Assembly: GCA_963543845.1 (NCBI GenBank)
Contig: CAUUCL010000005.1
Span: 1 to 54,137, forward strand
Length of the DNA: 54,137 nt
DNA from: CAUTNH01 sp963543845
GTDB lineage: Bacteria; Bacillota_I; Bacilli_A; Acholeplasmatales; Acholeplasmataceae
Direction of reading: 5' to 3'
A program made the translations under genes and the position numbers. The notes below the pieces were generated by a model that was not told where the DNA came from, ran no database searches, and worked only from the letters and a program-made list of their open reading frames with translations. This document shows positions 32,349 to 41,554 of this stretch, piece after piece. How positions within the stretch are numbered: position 1 is the first letter of the stretch; each line of letters begins with the position of its first letter.

Positions 32349-34805
32349 TTAAAATAAATCATCAATATCCATTAAATCATTATCATTTTTTATACTTCCA
32401 TTATTATGATTAATATCTACTCTTTTTAATACACCTTTTGGTTGATACTTATTACCAAAGATAACCACATCAGGACGATACTGATCATCGAATACTAAAT
32501 CATTATCGTTATCTAATTGTGTAAGAGCAGATTTCATCTCTTTTTTAGCAGATTGTCTTACATCATTGTATGACAGACCTAAATACTCCATAATGAACTG
32601 GTGAACACTATAAAACTTTCTATAATCAATAATAAAATCATCATCATTACAATGTTCACGCATAATTGATAAGCGTTCATTTTCGTTAGCACGATAATAA
32701 GTAATTTTATCCAGAGTATCCCAATCTTCAAAGTTGATAGGGACCTTGGTATTAACATAATTAGTAATATCAGTTAAATAAATATTTTCACGAGCAAACT
32801 CTTGGCGTTGTTTTTTTGCTTGTTGTTCTATTTCTTCTGGGATATAGTTAATATCAGCAACAGCCTTTTTATCATTTAAATACCAATAATATACTTCTGA
32901 CCATAACTGGTCTATATCAGCAGAAGACAAAGTCCCAGAATGACGCTTCATTCTTTTCTTACTTGCTTCTAAAATTAAGAACTTCCTATTACCATCACGA
33001 GATCTCAAGAAATCGTGTTCATTAGTAGAACCCCAGAAAGTACACACTCTAGGATACTCACGCTTATTCTTACCATAGGCTTTACGGTAGTTATCATACC
33101 TAGCGGAGAGAAACGCTTTAACAGTTTCTGGGTCAGCCTTTTTAATACTGCTTAACTCTGCCAACTCAACAATCCAAACACCTTCAAGATTATCCTTAGC
33201 TTCTTTTTTACTAATATCACCAACATCACCTGAGAACCAGCGTATGTTGTGAGCAAGTTTTTCAAAGAACATACTCTTACCAATTCCCTCTTCACCAAAG
33301 ATAACCAACGCATAATCATACTTACAACCAGGTTCAAATATTCGCTTGACAGAAGCTAGAAAATGCCTTTTCGTAATATCTCTTGTGTACTCATCATCAG
33401 ATACACCAAAGAGCTCACAAAATATTGTCTCAACTCTTGCAACACCATCCCACTTAGGAAGAGAGTTAAAATAATCTTTAATAGGATGAAAACTCTGGTC
33501 ATCAAGATGAGATGTAATAGTAGACCTTATTTTTTGAATGTTAGAAGAAAGACCGTAAGTTCTTTCTAAATACTCTAATACTTTTTGCTCATCTTGTTCA
33601 GTAAAATCATCGATATTATCTTTGGACTGCCACGGTAGATTATTATTTCTTATATAGCGTTGCGTAAACTGGTTATACCTACCTAATCCTTTTAAAATAG
33701 GGTCATTATCAAATATAATATGATAGTTATCATACAAGGGAAGTATGTCTCCATCTTTAGAAAAAACTAAATTAGCATACCAACTAAGATTAGCTTTATT
33801 GTTTATCTTCCTAGAAGAAGCAAACTGTTCAGCCAGACATCTTTTATCCTTACTAATTAACTCTTTCATTTTTGCATTACTATTTTCACTACTACCGTAA
33901 AGATGTAGTCTAACCAAATCATAAGCATTAACATTTAAACCGTGTATGGGGTCAGTAGCGTGATTAGATGTAGCAAAGGTGTCATTATCATAAATAGCAA
34001 GACCACCAGCAGTAGAACCGTTTATATAGGTATAACGATCATTTGTATACTTTTCGTATACATTAGATAAAAATGTTTCAATAGCCAAACTTATAGGATA
34101 TGCACGGCAGAAAGTTCCAATATAACCATTTTTAGTTAATGGATCTTGTGCCTTAACTTTACTAGTATGAGTTTTGGGTTTCTCTTTTTCGTGATAAGAC
34201 CATTGAGTAGGGTCTTGATAATTTTTATAGGTTGCTAATATAGAATCAATATCAATAGGCTTGGCTTTATTATAGTGATACAAATACTCGGCATCTTTAC
34301 TTGTAGATGGATAATACATAAACCTTGCTGGCTCAAAAGTAGATTCATCGAACTCATTAATATCCAGCATACTTGCAATGTATCTACTAACCGCTTCATA
34401 CTCGACAGAAGTGCACTCTCTTGAAATATCAAAGACTAAACGAACTCTAGGTTTTTTAGGGTGGTGCTTATGAGTTGAGTAGATAATATAAGAATAATCT
34501 TTATAAGTTTGATAAACCCTATCTTTAATATTTTCTTTACCATAATCAATATCTAAGGTAATTAAAGTTTTAGTTAAAATGTTTGCATTTCGGCGTAAGT
34601 TATCCTTAAGAGTAGCACCGATAAAACCTCCAACATCTTTAATATTATCTTGTTTGATTTTATCCATCTTGAAATATTGTTCTTGCGTTTCAGCGGTTCT
34701 TTTAGTATTTTTAAACGCCTTAGCTAATAACTCAAAAGAAGTTTCAACACGCTTCCACTCTCTATCATACCTAGACTTTGCTGTATAAATAACTAACTTA
34801 TTCAT
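32349..34805 (-). CDS. Primase/helicase of the VapE (D5-like) type
   Basis: 818 residues from ATG 34805. The N-terminal third looks like an archaeo-eukaryotic-type primase domain (LITLDIDYG with acidic residues; then VRLVFDISRE and PARFMYYPS). The C-terminal part is a VapE ATPase: PKWDGVARVETIF, Walker A FGEEGIGKS (about residue 500), IVELAELSSIKKAD and FWGSTNEHDFLRSRDGNRKF. It probably starts phage replication; no separate phage DNA polymerase is present, so host polymerase would extend. The frame runs 20 codons upstream, but that part lies in the preceding gene and lacks a ribosome site. Confidence 0.9.
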   Translation of the reverse strand: MNKLVIYTAKSRYDREWKRVETSFELLAKAFKNTKRTAETQEQYFKMDKIKQDNIKDVGGFIGATLKDNLRRNANILTKTLITLDIDYGKENIKDRVYQTYKDYSYIIYSTHKHHPKKPRVRLVFDISRECTSVEYEAVSRYIASMLDINEFDESTFEPARFMYYPSTSKDAEYLYHYNKAKPIDIDSILATYKNYQDPTQWSYHEKEKPKTHTSKVKAQDPLTKNGYIGTFCRAYPISLAIETFLSNVYEKYTNDRYTYINGSTAGGLAIYDNDTFATSNHATDPIHGLNVNAYDLVRLHLYGSSENSNAKMKELISKDKRCLAEQFASSRKINNKANLSWYANLVFSKDGDILPLYDNYHIIFDNDPILKGLGRYNQFTQRYIRNNNLPWQSKDNIDDFTEQDEQKVLEYLERTYGLSSNIQKIRSTITSHLDDQSFHPIKDYFNSLPKWDGVARVETIFCELFGVSDDEYTRDITKRHFLASVKRIFEPGCKYDYALVIFGEEGIGKSMFFEKLAHNIRWFSGDVGDISKKEAKDNLEGVWIVELAELSSIKKADPETVKAFLSARYDNYRKAYGKNKREYPRVCTFWGSTNEHDFLRSRDGNRKFLILEASKKRMKRHSGTLSSADIDQLWSEVYYWYLNDKKAVADINYIPEEIEQQAKKQRQEFARENIYLTDITNYVNTKVPINFEDWDTLDKITYYRANENERLSIMREHCNDDDFIIDYRKFYSVHQFIMEYLGLSYNDVRQSAKKEMKSALTQLDNDNDLVFDDQYRPDVVIFGNKYQPKGVLKRVDINHNNGSIKNDNDLMDIDDLF

Positions 34806-35034
34806 TTTGATTCTTCTTTTCTTCGTTAGGACTTGTGATAATATAATTATTATCTTCTTTAACAATCAAGAAGACATTTAATCTAGCACTATTAGTGTTA
34901 TAAAACATAATCTCTTTCCACTGAGTTATGAGACTTGATATAACCATAAACCACTCTGGTGAAATCCTACATTTAAAAACAATCTTGTAATCTTTAAAAT
35001 CTAAAACTCTACATTTATCATTTAATTTCGGCAT
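34798..35034 (-). CDS. Hypothetical early phage protein
   Basis: 78 residues, overlapping the VapE start by 8 nt, with AAAGGAG upstream. Contains WFMVISSLITQWKEIMFYN, probably a buried core rather than a membrane span. No family recognised. Confidence 0.65.
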   Translation of the reverse strand: MPKLNDKCRVLDFKDYKIVFKCRISPEWFMVISSLITQWKEIMFYNTNSARLNVFLIVKEDNNYIITSPNEEKKNQNE

Positions 35035-35117
35035 TATTTTTTCTCCTTTATTTTATCCGTTATTACTTTTTAAAGCGGAGCATAAAAAACTCCACTTTAA
35101 AATAAATTATTACCTTA

Positions 35118-35819
35118 TTAGAAAGGTAAGTTATCTTCATCTAGTTCAATACCAGAAGATGTGTTTTCTTCAGTTAATTGACTTGATACATCATTCTCAC
35201 TTTTATCGCCAGAAGAACCAACACTTGTATACTCAACTTCTAGATTATCAAAATCACTATCATCGTGGCTTCCAATTCCAACCACTTCATCATCTTTATA
35301 TTTCATAACACTAGAAAATGATACTGTAGTACCAACGCTTTTATTATTGTAAGTAAAGAAGTTCAATTTCACATAAGCCCAACAACCAGAGTAAACTTGT
35401 TCAGGTGTGGCTGCTACTCTTACACCATTAACATCTTTTACATAGATTGCAGGCTTAACCTCTATCCCATCAGGAGTTTGAATAATAGTTCTTTTAACAT
35501 TGATAACAATCATACCTTTATAGATAGGATTATCAGTTTCGAACTTATCACCATCTTTCACTGCTTGGTGAAACTTATCACTTTTAATTTGCTCAGCCGT
35601 AACTCTTTTACTATGAATTGCTTCATCATTTGAATAGTTAATTGCATTAACAATATCCTTAATCGCTGCCTTATTAGTTTTAGGAATAAGTAAAGTAAGG
35701 CTATATCTTAACTCACCATTAGGGTCATTATAAGGTGGTGCAGGGGTAAAAATATTAGTGTAGATAATTCTTCCTAATACTGTAATTTGTCTTCCGTTAT
35801 TTTGTGTTTTTGCTTCCAT
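35118..35819 (-). CDS. Single-stranded DNA-binding protein (DUF2815, gp2.5-like)
   Basis: 233 residues. The OB-fold-like strands (ITVLGRIIYTNIFTPAP, then YSLTLLIPK; GCWAYVKLNFFTYNN) match the DUF2815 family of phage SSB proteins. The tail ends in the acidic-aromatic LDEDNLPF that SSBs use to recruit replication partners. It sits next to the DUF2800 nuclease genes, as in many Firmicutes phages. Strong AAGGAG ribosome site. Confidence 0.88.
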   Translation of the reverse strand: MEAKTQNNGRQITVLGRIIYTNIFTPAPPYNDPNGELRYSLTLLIPKTNKAAIKDIVNAINYSNDEAIHSKRVTAEQIKSDKFHQAVKDGDKFETDNPIYKGMIVINVKRTIIQTPDGIEVKPAIYVKDVNGVRVAATPEQVYSGCWAYVKLNFFTYNNKSVGTTVSFSSVMKYKDDEVVGIGSHDDSDFDNLEVEYTSVGSSGDKSENDVSSQLTEENTSSGIELDEDNLPF

Positions 35820-35830
35820 AATTATTCTCC

Positions 35831-36235
35831 TTATTTTTTAATTATTATTTCTTCTCTTTTATCTGATAGTTCAACCAGATTTATTGTTTTACTTTCGCTA
35901 TTTACTAGCTCATTAAATTCTTTAAAAAATCTATCTTTACCAAGAAGAGTTTCAATCTTTGCTGGCGTTAATAACTTTGTCTCTAAAATCTTTTCGCTTG
36001 AATACCCAAGTTCAGTTAACTTACCAATAACAAGTTCTTCGTTTACCCACTTGCGAGTAGGTCTTCCATTAACAAGTTTATAACCTTGTATCTTTTCACC
36101 TTTTAAGGCTTGCTGTTTAGCATACTCCCTAACACTGTTAGCCCATTCAATAATTTGATCAAGCTTCGGTAATATTCCTGCTATTTCATCTAATGATAAG
36201 GTTGCAGGCTCCTTTAAAATAACTTCATTTTTCAT
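35831..36235 (-). CDS. C-terminal half of a split DUF2800 protein
   Basis: 134 residues from ATG 36235. LSLDEIAGILPKLDQIIEWA, the GYKLVNGRPTRKWVNEE stretch and LLTPAKIETLLG correspond to the C-terminal third of DUF2800 proteins, normally one polypeptide with the nuclease encoded here at 36654-37373. It has its own AAAGGAG ribosome site. The two halves (239 + 134 residues) sum to the usual full length of about 375, so this is a gene fission with an unrelated gene between the halves. Presumably the halves associate. Confidence 0.8.
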   Translation of the reverse strand: MKNEVILKEPATLSLDEIAGILPKLDQIIEWANSVREYAKQQALKGEKIQGYKLVNGRPTRKWVNEELVIGKLTELGYSSEKILETKLLTPAKIETLLGKDRFFKEFNELVNSESKTINLVELSDKREEIIIKK

Positions 36236-36635
36236 TACTTTTTTCTCCTTTATTTTTAAAATAATTATTAAAATTAAAATCAAATAGGTCATATAAAAAA
36301 CTTTTTAAATACTCTTGAGCATTTTTAATCACATATAATGCGTATTTAGGAGTGATTATAAAATCAACTTTCCCATTTAATTCTGTTAGTAATGAAAGAG
36401 CTTCCGTATAATTAAAATAAGCAATTTCATTACATACAACTTGTTGTAAACGATAGCTAAACTCATCAGATACATAAGTCTCATTATCATAGACATTATT
36501 ACAGTAATCAAACAACCTTATTAACTTCTTGGCAACATCTTGAACAATCCCTTTTACTACAATAAAATTTTTATTTTCTTCAACACTTGCTAACTTTTCG
36601 TTAAGTTCACTATTAAAATAATTTTTTAATGACAT
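36225..36635 (-). CDS. Unknown protein inserted within the DUF2800 gene pair
   Basis: 136 residues, helical, no family recognised. It lies exactly between the two DUF2800 halves, overlapping the downstream half by 11 nt, and has its own AAAGGAG ribosome site. The clean boundaries suggest insertion or operon rearrangement that left all three frames translatable. Confidence 0.7.
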   Translation of the reverse strand: MSLKNYFNSELNEKLASVEENKNFIVVKGIVQDVAKKLIRLFDYCNNVYDNETYVSDEFSYRLQQVVCNEIAYFNYTEALSLLTELNGKVDFIITPKYALYVIKNAQEYLKSFLYDLFDFNFNNYFKNKGEKSNEK

Positions 36636-36653
36636 TTTTTTCTCCTTTAACTT

Positions 36654-37373
36654 TCACTTAAGAAATTCATCCAAGAAACTTAATGTTTCTTCTTGTCTTT
36701 TCTTACACTTACTACGCACCTTGCACCACCTACACCAATGACCAACACGAAACTCGCCTTGACCATTAAAAGATAGCCGTGCAGTAGGTTTCACTAGTTC
36801 CTTACCCCACTTAATAAGTGCTTCAGTAGGAATAGACCAGCACTTCCATTTACTAGCATTCCATATCCTAGGTTGCACAATATGTAGAAGAATAGTAGTG
36901 GGTGGGTTTTTAAACTTACTAATTGCACCAAGAGCATAAATCATAAGTTGAGTGTTTTTCTCTGCTTCAACATTTACACCCTTACCATACTTGAAATCAA
37001 TAACGTGCCATTTATATTTAGACACAACTAATGCATCTACCGTACCGAATCCATTAGGGATGTAATTAGTTAAGTTAAGTTTTTGTTCCAATAATAATCT
37101 TGCATTTTCATCAAGCTTTAATGCTTCTTGATAAATACCCATTACATAGTTTTTATAATAAGTAGTTGCTTCAAGCATTTCACTGCTAGCTTTTTTTAAC
37201 TCGGCAGTTATTAAGAGTTCTGCTAACTCGTGAGCCTTAGTTCCCTCTTCAACATAAACTGATGTTTGTTCTGGTTCTTGTTCTTCAAGTCTTGCAGACG
37301 GAGGACAATTAAGCCATCGATCAGAACTAGAAGCAGACAATATAGCGTGCGCTCTTTCATTGTGATTTTTCAT
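36654..37373 (-). CDS. N-terminal half of DUF2800 (Cas4-like PD-(D/E)xK nuclease)
   Basis: 239 residues. AHAILSASSSDRWLNCPPSA at the start and EEGTKAHELAE are the DUF2800 signature. The PD-(D/E)xK core GTVDALV...HVIDFKYGKG (about residues 120-145) keeps D, D and K. HWCRWCKVRSKC near the end is the Fe-S or zinc cysteine cluster seen in Cas4/AddB-like nucleases. It stops right after this cluster, where normal DUF2800 proteins continue. Likely a recombination exonuclease working with the SSB. Confidence 0.85.
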   Translation of the reverse strand: MKNHNERAHAILSASSSDRWLNCPPSARLEEQEPEQTSVYVEEGTKAHELAELLITAELKKASSEMLEATTYYKNYVMGIYQEALKLDENARLLLEQKLNLTNYIPNGFGTVDALVVSKYKWHVIDFKYGKGVNVEAEKNTQLMIYALGAISKFKNPPTTILLHIVQPRIWNASKWKCWSIPTEALIKWGKELVKPTARLSFNGQGEFRVGHWCRWCKVRSKCKKRQEETLSFLDEFLK

Positions 37374-37423
37374 TTCTAATCACCGTTGTTAAATTCATAA
37401 AATCAAATAAACACTCTCTATAG

Positions 37424-37675
37424 TTAGGGAGGTATATAAGATAGTTTTACTGGCGCATCTGCAACACCAGCAAAACGAAGAGTTATCTTTATTAGATATC
37501 TTAATGCTTGATTGGTTAAATTTCTTTCTTCCATAAGTTCTATTACTTTTTTACGGAAAGGCTTATAACCAATATCAAGATATTCAAGCACTGGATTTGA
37601 TATCATACGAATATCCATTTTTAAAAGGTCAGCCAAGCGTAATGCGATTCTTTCAATTTTTTCTTCTTCATTCAT
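37424..37675 (-). CDS. Hypothetical early phage protein
   Basis: 83 residues, amphipathic helices, ending KLSYIPP. An AAAGGAG-type ribosome site supports it. It is the second gene of the early operon, after the Cro-like gene. No recognised domain; a regulatory or antirepressor role is possible from position only. Confidence 0.65.
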   Translation of the reverse strand: MNEEEKIERIALRLADLLKMDIRMISNPVLEYLDIGYKPFRKKVIELMEERNLTNQALRYLIKITLRFAGVADAPVKLSYIPP

Positions 37676-37725
37676 ATTTTACTCCTTTTGTTATACATTT
37701 AGTATCACAATAGAAATAAAAAAAA

Positions 37726-37923
37726 TTAAAGTAATTCCTTAATATCACAATTTAGAAATTCAGAAATTTTCTTTATTTCATCTATTGTAAATTTTGTTGT
37801 TCCGTTTTTTCTTCTTCTTAAAGAAAAATACGATATACCCAAATAATCCGCGAGTGCTTTATAACTTTTATTATTTTCTAAAAGTTTTATTTGAATAACT
37901 TTATTTCTTCCCGAAACATCCAT
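37726..37923 (-). CDS. Cro-like HTH regulator
   Basis: 65 residues from ATG 37923, preceded by GGGGGTGAT. HTH core: YKALADYLGISYFSLRRRKNG, then FTIDEIKKISEFLNC, the XRE/Cro type. First gene of the minus early operon and divergent from the CI-like gene, so it probably represses lysogeny genes during lytic growth. Confidence 0.85.
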   Translation of the reverse strand: MDVSGRNKVIQIKLLENNKSYKALADYLGISYFSLRRRKNGTTKFTIDEIKKISEFLNCDIKELL

Positions 37924-38070
37924 GTGTATCACCCCCTTTCAATGGCTGCCCTAATTATAGCATAATAAATAAAAATGTTATACAAAATGTATCTAAAATT
38001 ACAAAAAGCATTCATTCTGCTACAAATTTAGTCAAATTATGGTATACTTTTACTGAAAGGATATGATCAT
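37924..38070. promoter_or_regulatory. Divergent lysogeny-control region
   Basis: Minus side: TGCTATAAT, an extended -10 (TATAAT about 37965-37960) for the Cro-like operon. Plus side: TGGTATACT, an extended -10 (38043-38048) for the CI-like gene, followed by AAAGGA. Between them ATACA-AAA-TGTAT (37980-37992) is a palindrome, and the + strand -10 itself carries GTATAC, so sites related to TATAC/GTATA are candidate operators for the two HTH proteins. Confidence 0.65.
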
Positions 38071-38628
38071 ATGCATAAATTGAGGAAATTTAGACAAGAA
38101 AAAAAAATAACTCTCCAACAACTAGGTGATGTTATTGGAAAACCAAGAGAATTTATTTATCAACTTGAAAAAGGTTTAAGACCGTTACAGCCTCCAATAG
38201 CACAAAAATTAGCAGATTTTTTACAAATTCCTATTGATGTTTTATATGGAGAAGACAGTATAAAAGTATCAAAATATTTGTATACAACACTACAAAATAT
38301 CGTATCCATATTTAATCAAAAAGGAATTAAATACGACAACTACCAAAATAATGAATTTGAAACTGAAATTTATTACTATGATAAAGCAGTGTTTCCTATT
38401 ATTTCGGCAATCTCAACTCCACAAAAATTAAACATTAAAGATTTTGAAGTGTTAAAAGAAATAACCGATATGATGATTATAAATAAAGAGCAAAACTTTG
38501 ATTTTGATTTATTAAATGGTATCAATAAGTTTAACCAGCCACCAATCGAAGCGTTTAATAAGCGAATAGATAGGATTATAGAACTAATAAAAGAATATAA
38601 AATAGAAATTAAAGGAGAAGAAAAATGA
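38071..38628 (+). CDS. CI-like phage repressor
   Basis: 185 residues. N-terminal XRE HTH (ITLQQLGDVIGKPREFIYQL, about 11-30). The C-terminal 115 residues lack the S24 peptidase Ser-Lys pair, so induction is not by RecA-type self-cleavage; a partner antirepressor or metalloprotease would be needed. It overlaps the recombinase start by ATGA, tying integrase expression to the repressor transcript. Confidence 0.85.
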   Translation: MHKLRKFRQEKKITLQQLGDVIGKPREFIYQLEKGLRPLQPPIAQKLADFLQIPIDVLYGEDSIKVSKYLYTTLQNIVSIFNQKGIKYDNYQNNEFETEIYYYDKAVFPIISAISTPQKLNIKDFEVLKEITDMMIINKEQNFDFDLLNGINKFNQPPIEAFNKRIDRIIELIKEYKIEIKGEEK

Positions 38629-40082
38629 CAGCAGTAGGATATTGTAGATTTTCATCTGATATGCAAAGAGATGGATATTCCATTGAAGCACAACAACAAG
38701 CAATAGTAAAATTTTGCAAAGAAAAAGGAATACAACTATTAAGGTTTTATGTAGATGAAGCCATTTCGGGCACAACCGATGAAAGACCTGAATTCCAGCA
38801 AATGATAGAAGATAGCAAGAAAAAAACATTTAAAAATGTTATAGTTCATAAACTAGATAGGTTCTCAAGAAATAGATATGATAGTGCTATCTATAAGAAA
38901 AAGCTTAAAGATAATGGAGTAACACTGATAAGCGTATTGGAAAATATTGATGGCTCACCAGAAAGTATAATGCTTGAAGCACTCCTTGAAGGTATGAGCG
39001 AATATTATTCGAAAAACTTATCACGAGAAGTAAGAAAAGGTAAAAGAGTTGCTGCTTCAAAAGGTAATCGTTCAGGTAAAATAGCATTTGGATATAAAGC
39101 AAATGAAGATAAAAAAATAGTAATAAACGAAGAAGAACGACCATATGTAGAAGAAATATTTAAACAACGAGCAAACGGAGTTAGACTTCAAAGTATATTT
39201 GAATGGACAAAAAAGCAAGGACTTTATTTTGCAAGACCATCAACTGTTGAATCAATTATTAAAAATCCTATTTATAAAGGTACCTTTATATATGCTAAAA
39301 CTAAAGAATATAAAGAAGAGTTTAAAGATGTTATAGAACCAATCATAACAGAAGAATTATGGACCCAAGCAAATAACCAAATAAAAACTCATGACAGACA
39401 AAGAAAAAACGATAATATGTTAAGTGGTCTTTTAAAATGTGGAATATGCGGTTCTTATTTAAATGTCATTACTAATAAAAAGTATAGATATTATGTTTGT
39501 AATAATCGTAAAAATGGAGCATATGATAAAGATGGCAAACGAATCACTTTATGTAATTGTCAGTATTATGAAGCTAACAAATTAGAACGAAAAATAACCG
39601 ATAGTATATTCAACATATTTAAAAACGATAAATTTAAAGATGCATTATATAAAGAACTAAACAAAACAATTGATATTGAAAATGATAAAAAAATTATAGA
39701 AGATATAGATAAAGAACTTACCAAAATAGAGACAGGGAAAAAGAGACTTATTGATATATTTATTGAAGGTAAGGTAGAAAAATACATCTATGAAGAAAAA
39801 CTTAAATCACTAAACGAAAGACAAAGTGAGTTATATATTCAAAAGCATAAGAGCGAAACCAAACAACAAATTGCAGGATTTACAAGAGAAGAAGTAAGCC
39901 TACTTTTAGAATCAAATGCCATAAATAGATACATTTTAAAACCTAATCAAATTAAAGAATTTTTAAAAAGTTTCGTAAAAACGATTGCGATGCGATGCGA
40001 AAATGCGAAAATAGAGTATAACTTTGAAAATATGTTCAATAATAATTATGGTTTAAGCACGAATTGCCAAAGTTTAAAGTAG
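38625..40082 (+). CDS. Large serine recombinase (phage integrase)
   Basis: 485 residues. The resolvase domain begins GYCRFSSDMQRDGYSIEAQ with the catalytic serine at 10, and KLDRFSRNRYD carries the active-site arginines. The recombinase domain follows (about 155-260), then a zinc ribbon (CGICGSYLN ... YYVCNN ... CNC) and a coiled coil (about 355-410). It inserts the phage by single-strand-pair exchange between attP and attB. Its last codons overlap a copy of TGCGAAAATGCGAAA (39996-40010) and GCACGAATTGCCA (40057-40069), both shared with the left junction, so excision may change its C-terminus. Confidence 0.95.
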   Translation: MTAVGYCRFSSDMQRDGYSIEAQQQAIVKFCKEKGIQLLRFYVDEAISGTTDERPEFQQMIEDSKKKTFKNVIVHKLDRFSRNRYDSAIYKKKLKDNGVTLISVLENIDGSPESIMLEALLEGMSEYYSKNLSREVRKGKRVAASKGNRSGKIAFGYKANEDKKIVINEEERPYVEEIFKQRANGVRLQSIFEWTKKQGLYFARPSTVESIIKNPIYKGTFIYAKTKEYKEEFKDVIEPIITEELWTQANNQIKTHDRQRKNDNMLSGLLKCGICGSYLNVITNKKYRYYVCNNRKNGAYDKDGKRITLCNCQYYEANKLERKITDSIFNIFKNDKFKDALYKELNKTIDIENDKKIIEDIDKELTKIETGKKRLIDIFIEGKVEKYIYEEKLKSLNERQSELYIQKHKSETKQQIAGFTREEVSLLLESNAINRYILKPNQIKEFLKSFVKTIAMRCENAKIEYNFENMFNNNYGLSTNCQSLK

Positions 40083-40150
40083 GCCAAAAATAAAAAATCT
40101 ATTAGGTAAATATTGTAAATTACATATTTATAAGAATTAAATAAAATATT

Positions 40151-40178
40151 TTGAATATTTAAATAAATTTGGTAAAAT
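40151..40178 (+). promoter_or_regulatory. Promoter of the right-flank ATPase gene
   Basis: TTGAAT (40151-40156) and TAAAAT (40173-40178) with a 16-bp spacer; the AATAGGAG ribosome site (about 40216-40223) follows. Confidence 0.5.
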
Positions 40179-40227
40179 TGTATTGAGAAAAAACGCAATA
40201 ATTGCAAAAAACATCAATAGGAGTTTT

Positions 40228-41472
40228 ATGATAATAAAGAGAGAATTTTACCTAAACAAACTAATTGATAAAATGGATAACCACCTAATTAAAATAATTT
40301 CTGGACTTAGAAGGTCAGGAAAGAGCTTTTTGCTGTTTAATATTTTTAAAAACTACTTACTAAATAAAGGAATAAAACCTAATCAAATCATAGAAATACA
40401 ATTAGATTTATTATCACAAAGCCATTTAAGAAATCCTTTTAAAATGTTAGATTTTATTAAGAAAAAAATAAACGATAAACAAAATTTTTTTATCTTAATT
40501 GATGAGATTCAAATGTGCGATAATTTTGTAGATTTATTAAACGAGTTAATTCATTATCAAAATCTAGATATATACGTGACAGGAAGCAATTCTAAAATGC
40601 TTTCAAAAGATATCTTAACCGAGTTTCGAGGTAGAGGAGATGAAATAAATCTTAAACCTTTTTCCTTTTCTGAGATATATGAGCAATTTGATGATTTTGA
40701 CAAAGCCTGGGAGTTTTATTATACTTATGGCGGACTTCCACTTGTAATACAGCAAAAAAGCGATCAAGATAAAAAAATATACCTAGAAAGTCTTTTTAAA
40801 GAAACTTATATAAAAGATATCAAAGAAAGAAATAACATTAGATTTGATAAAGATTTAGATGAGCTTTTAAATATTCTAGCCTCAAGTATAGGATCTCTTA
40901 TAAGTACTTCTAAAATCGCAAATACCTTTAAGTCTAAAGGAATTAGTATTTCGGAAAATACAATTAAGCAATATCTAGACTTTCTAGAAGATGCCTTTTT
41001 AATTAAAAAAGCACAAAGATACGATATTAAAGGAAAAAAATATATAAACGCTCCATTTAAATACTACTTTACTGATTTAGGTCTAAGAAATGCTAAATTA
41101 AATTTTAGACAGCAAGAAGAGACACATATTATGGAAAATATTATCTTTAACGAACTTTGTAAAAGAGAATTTTCGGTTGATGTTGGTGTAATTGAAATTA
41201 ATGAAAAACTAAATAACAAATATATCAAAAAGCAAATTGAATGTGATTTTGTTATCAATAAAGCAGATTTAAAATATTATGTACAATCATCTTATAGAAT
41301 TGATACCGATGATAAAAAAAGCCAAGAAATAAGACCACTTATAAATACTAATGATTCATTTAAAAAGATAATTATTGTCAAAGATAATATCAAATTAAAA
41401 AGAGATGATTATGGAATAACCACAATCAGTTTAAAAGAGTTTTTGCTTAATAGCAATTCACTTGATTTATAA
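40228..41472 (+). CDS. AAA ATPase with DUF4143-type C-terminus
   Basis: 414 residues from ATG 40228, which has AATAGGAG upstream; an in-frame codon 15 residues earlier has no ribosome site. Walker A SGLRRSGKSFLL (about 25), Walker B FILIDEIQM (about 90), then TGSNSKMLS and FRGRGDEINL as in the AAA_14 family. The C-terminal QIECDFVINK (about 345) is the nuclease-like part. Distant from the ATPase at 2921. It is the first gene outside the prophage and ends at a bidirectional terminator. Confidence 0.85.
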   Translation: MIIKREFYLNKLIDKMDNHLIKIISGLRRSGKSFLLFNIFKNYLLNKGIKPNQIIEIQLDLLSQSHLRNPFKMLDFIKKKINDKQNFFILIDEIQMCDNFVDLLNELIHYQNLDIYVTGSNSKMLSKDILTEFRGRGDEINLKPFSFSEIYEQFDDFDKAWEFYYTYGGLPLVIQQKSDQDKKIYLESLFKETYIKDIKERNNIRFDKDLDELLNILASSIGSLISTSKIANTFKSKGISISENTIKQYLDFLEDAFLIKKAQRYDIKGKKYINAPFKYYFTDLGLRNAKLNFRQQEETHIMENIIFNELCKREFSVDVGVIEINEKLNNKYIKKQIECDFVINKADLKYYVQSSYRIDTDDKKSQEIRPLINTNDSFKKIIIVKDNIKLKRDDYGITTISLKEFLLNSNSLDL

Positions 41473-41482
41473 ATAATTACTT

Positions 41483-41525
41483 AAAAAGGTATAACACAGA
41501 TTTTACACTATGTTATACCTTTTTT
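41483..41525. terminator. Bidirectional terminator
   Basis: AAAAAGGTATAACA (41483-41496) pairs perfectly with TGTTATACCTTTTT (41511-41524). It ends the ATPase gene on + and the five-gene operon on minus. Confidence 0.88.
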
Positions 41526-41554
41526 GAATAATCTAGTTATTTACTTTTTATATA

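Larger units (their letters stand above)
9374..40082. mobile_element. Siphovirus-type prophage integrated by a large serine recombinase
   Basis: About 30.5 kb carrying, in order, packaging, head, neck, tail, fibre and holin-like genes on +, then early genes on minus from a Cro-like gene leftward, then a CI-like repressor and serine recombinase on +. The head genes are HK97-type and the long tape measure implies a non-contractile tail of roughly 130 nm (0.15 nm per residue). Apart from the out-of-frame methyltransferase, all structural frames are open, so it may be inducible. No endolysin or phage DNA polymerase is recognised. Exact ends are not certain; two candidate direct repeats are TGCGAAAATGCGAAA (9619/39996) and GCAC-R-AATTGCCA (9407/40057). 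Confidence 0.9.

Noticed and set aside
40105..40135. Hairpin TAAATA-TTGTAA / TTACA-TATTTA after the recombinase gene as a terminator
   Set aside because: The stem is bulged and wholly AT, and no T tract follows on either strand.
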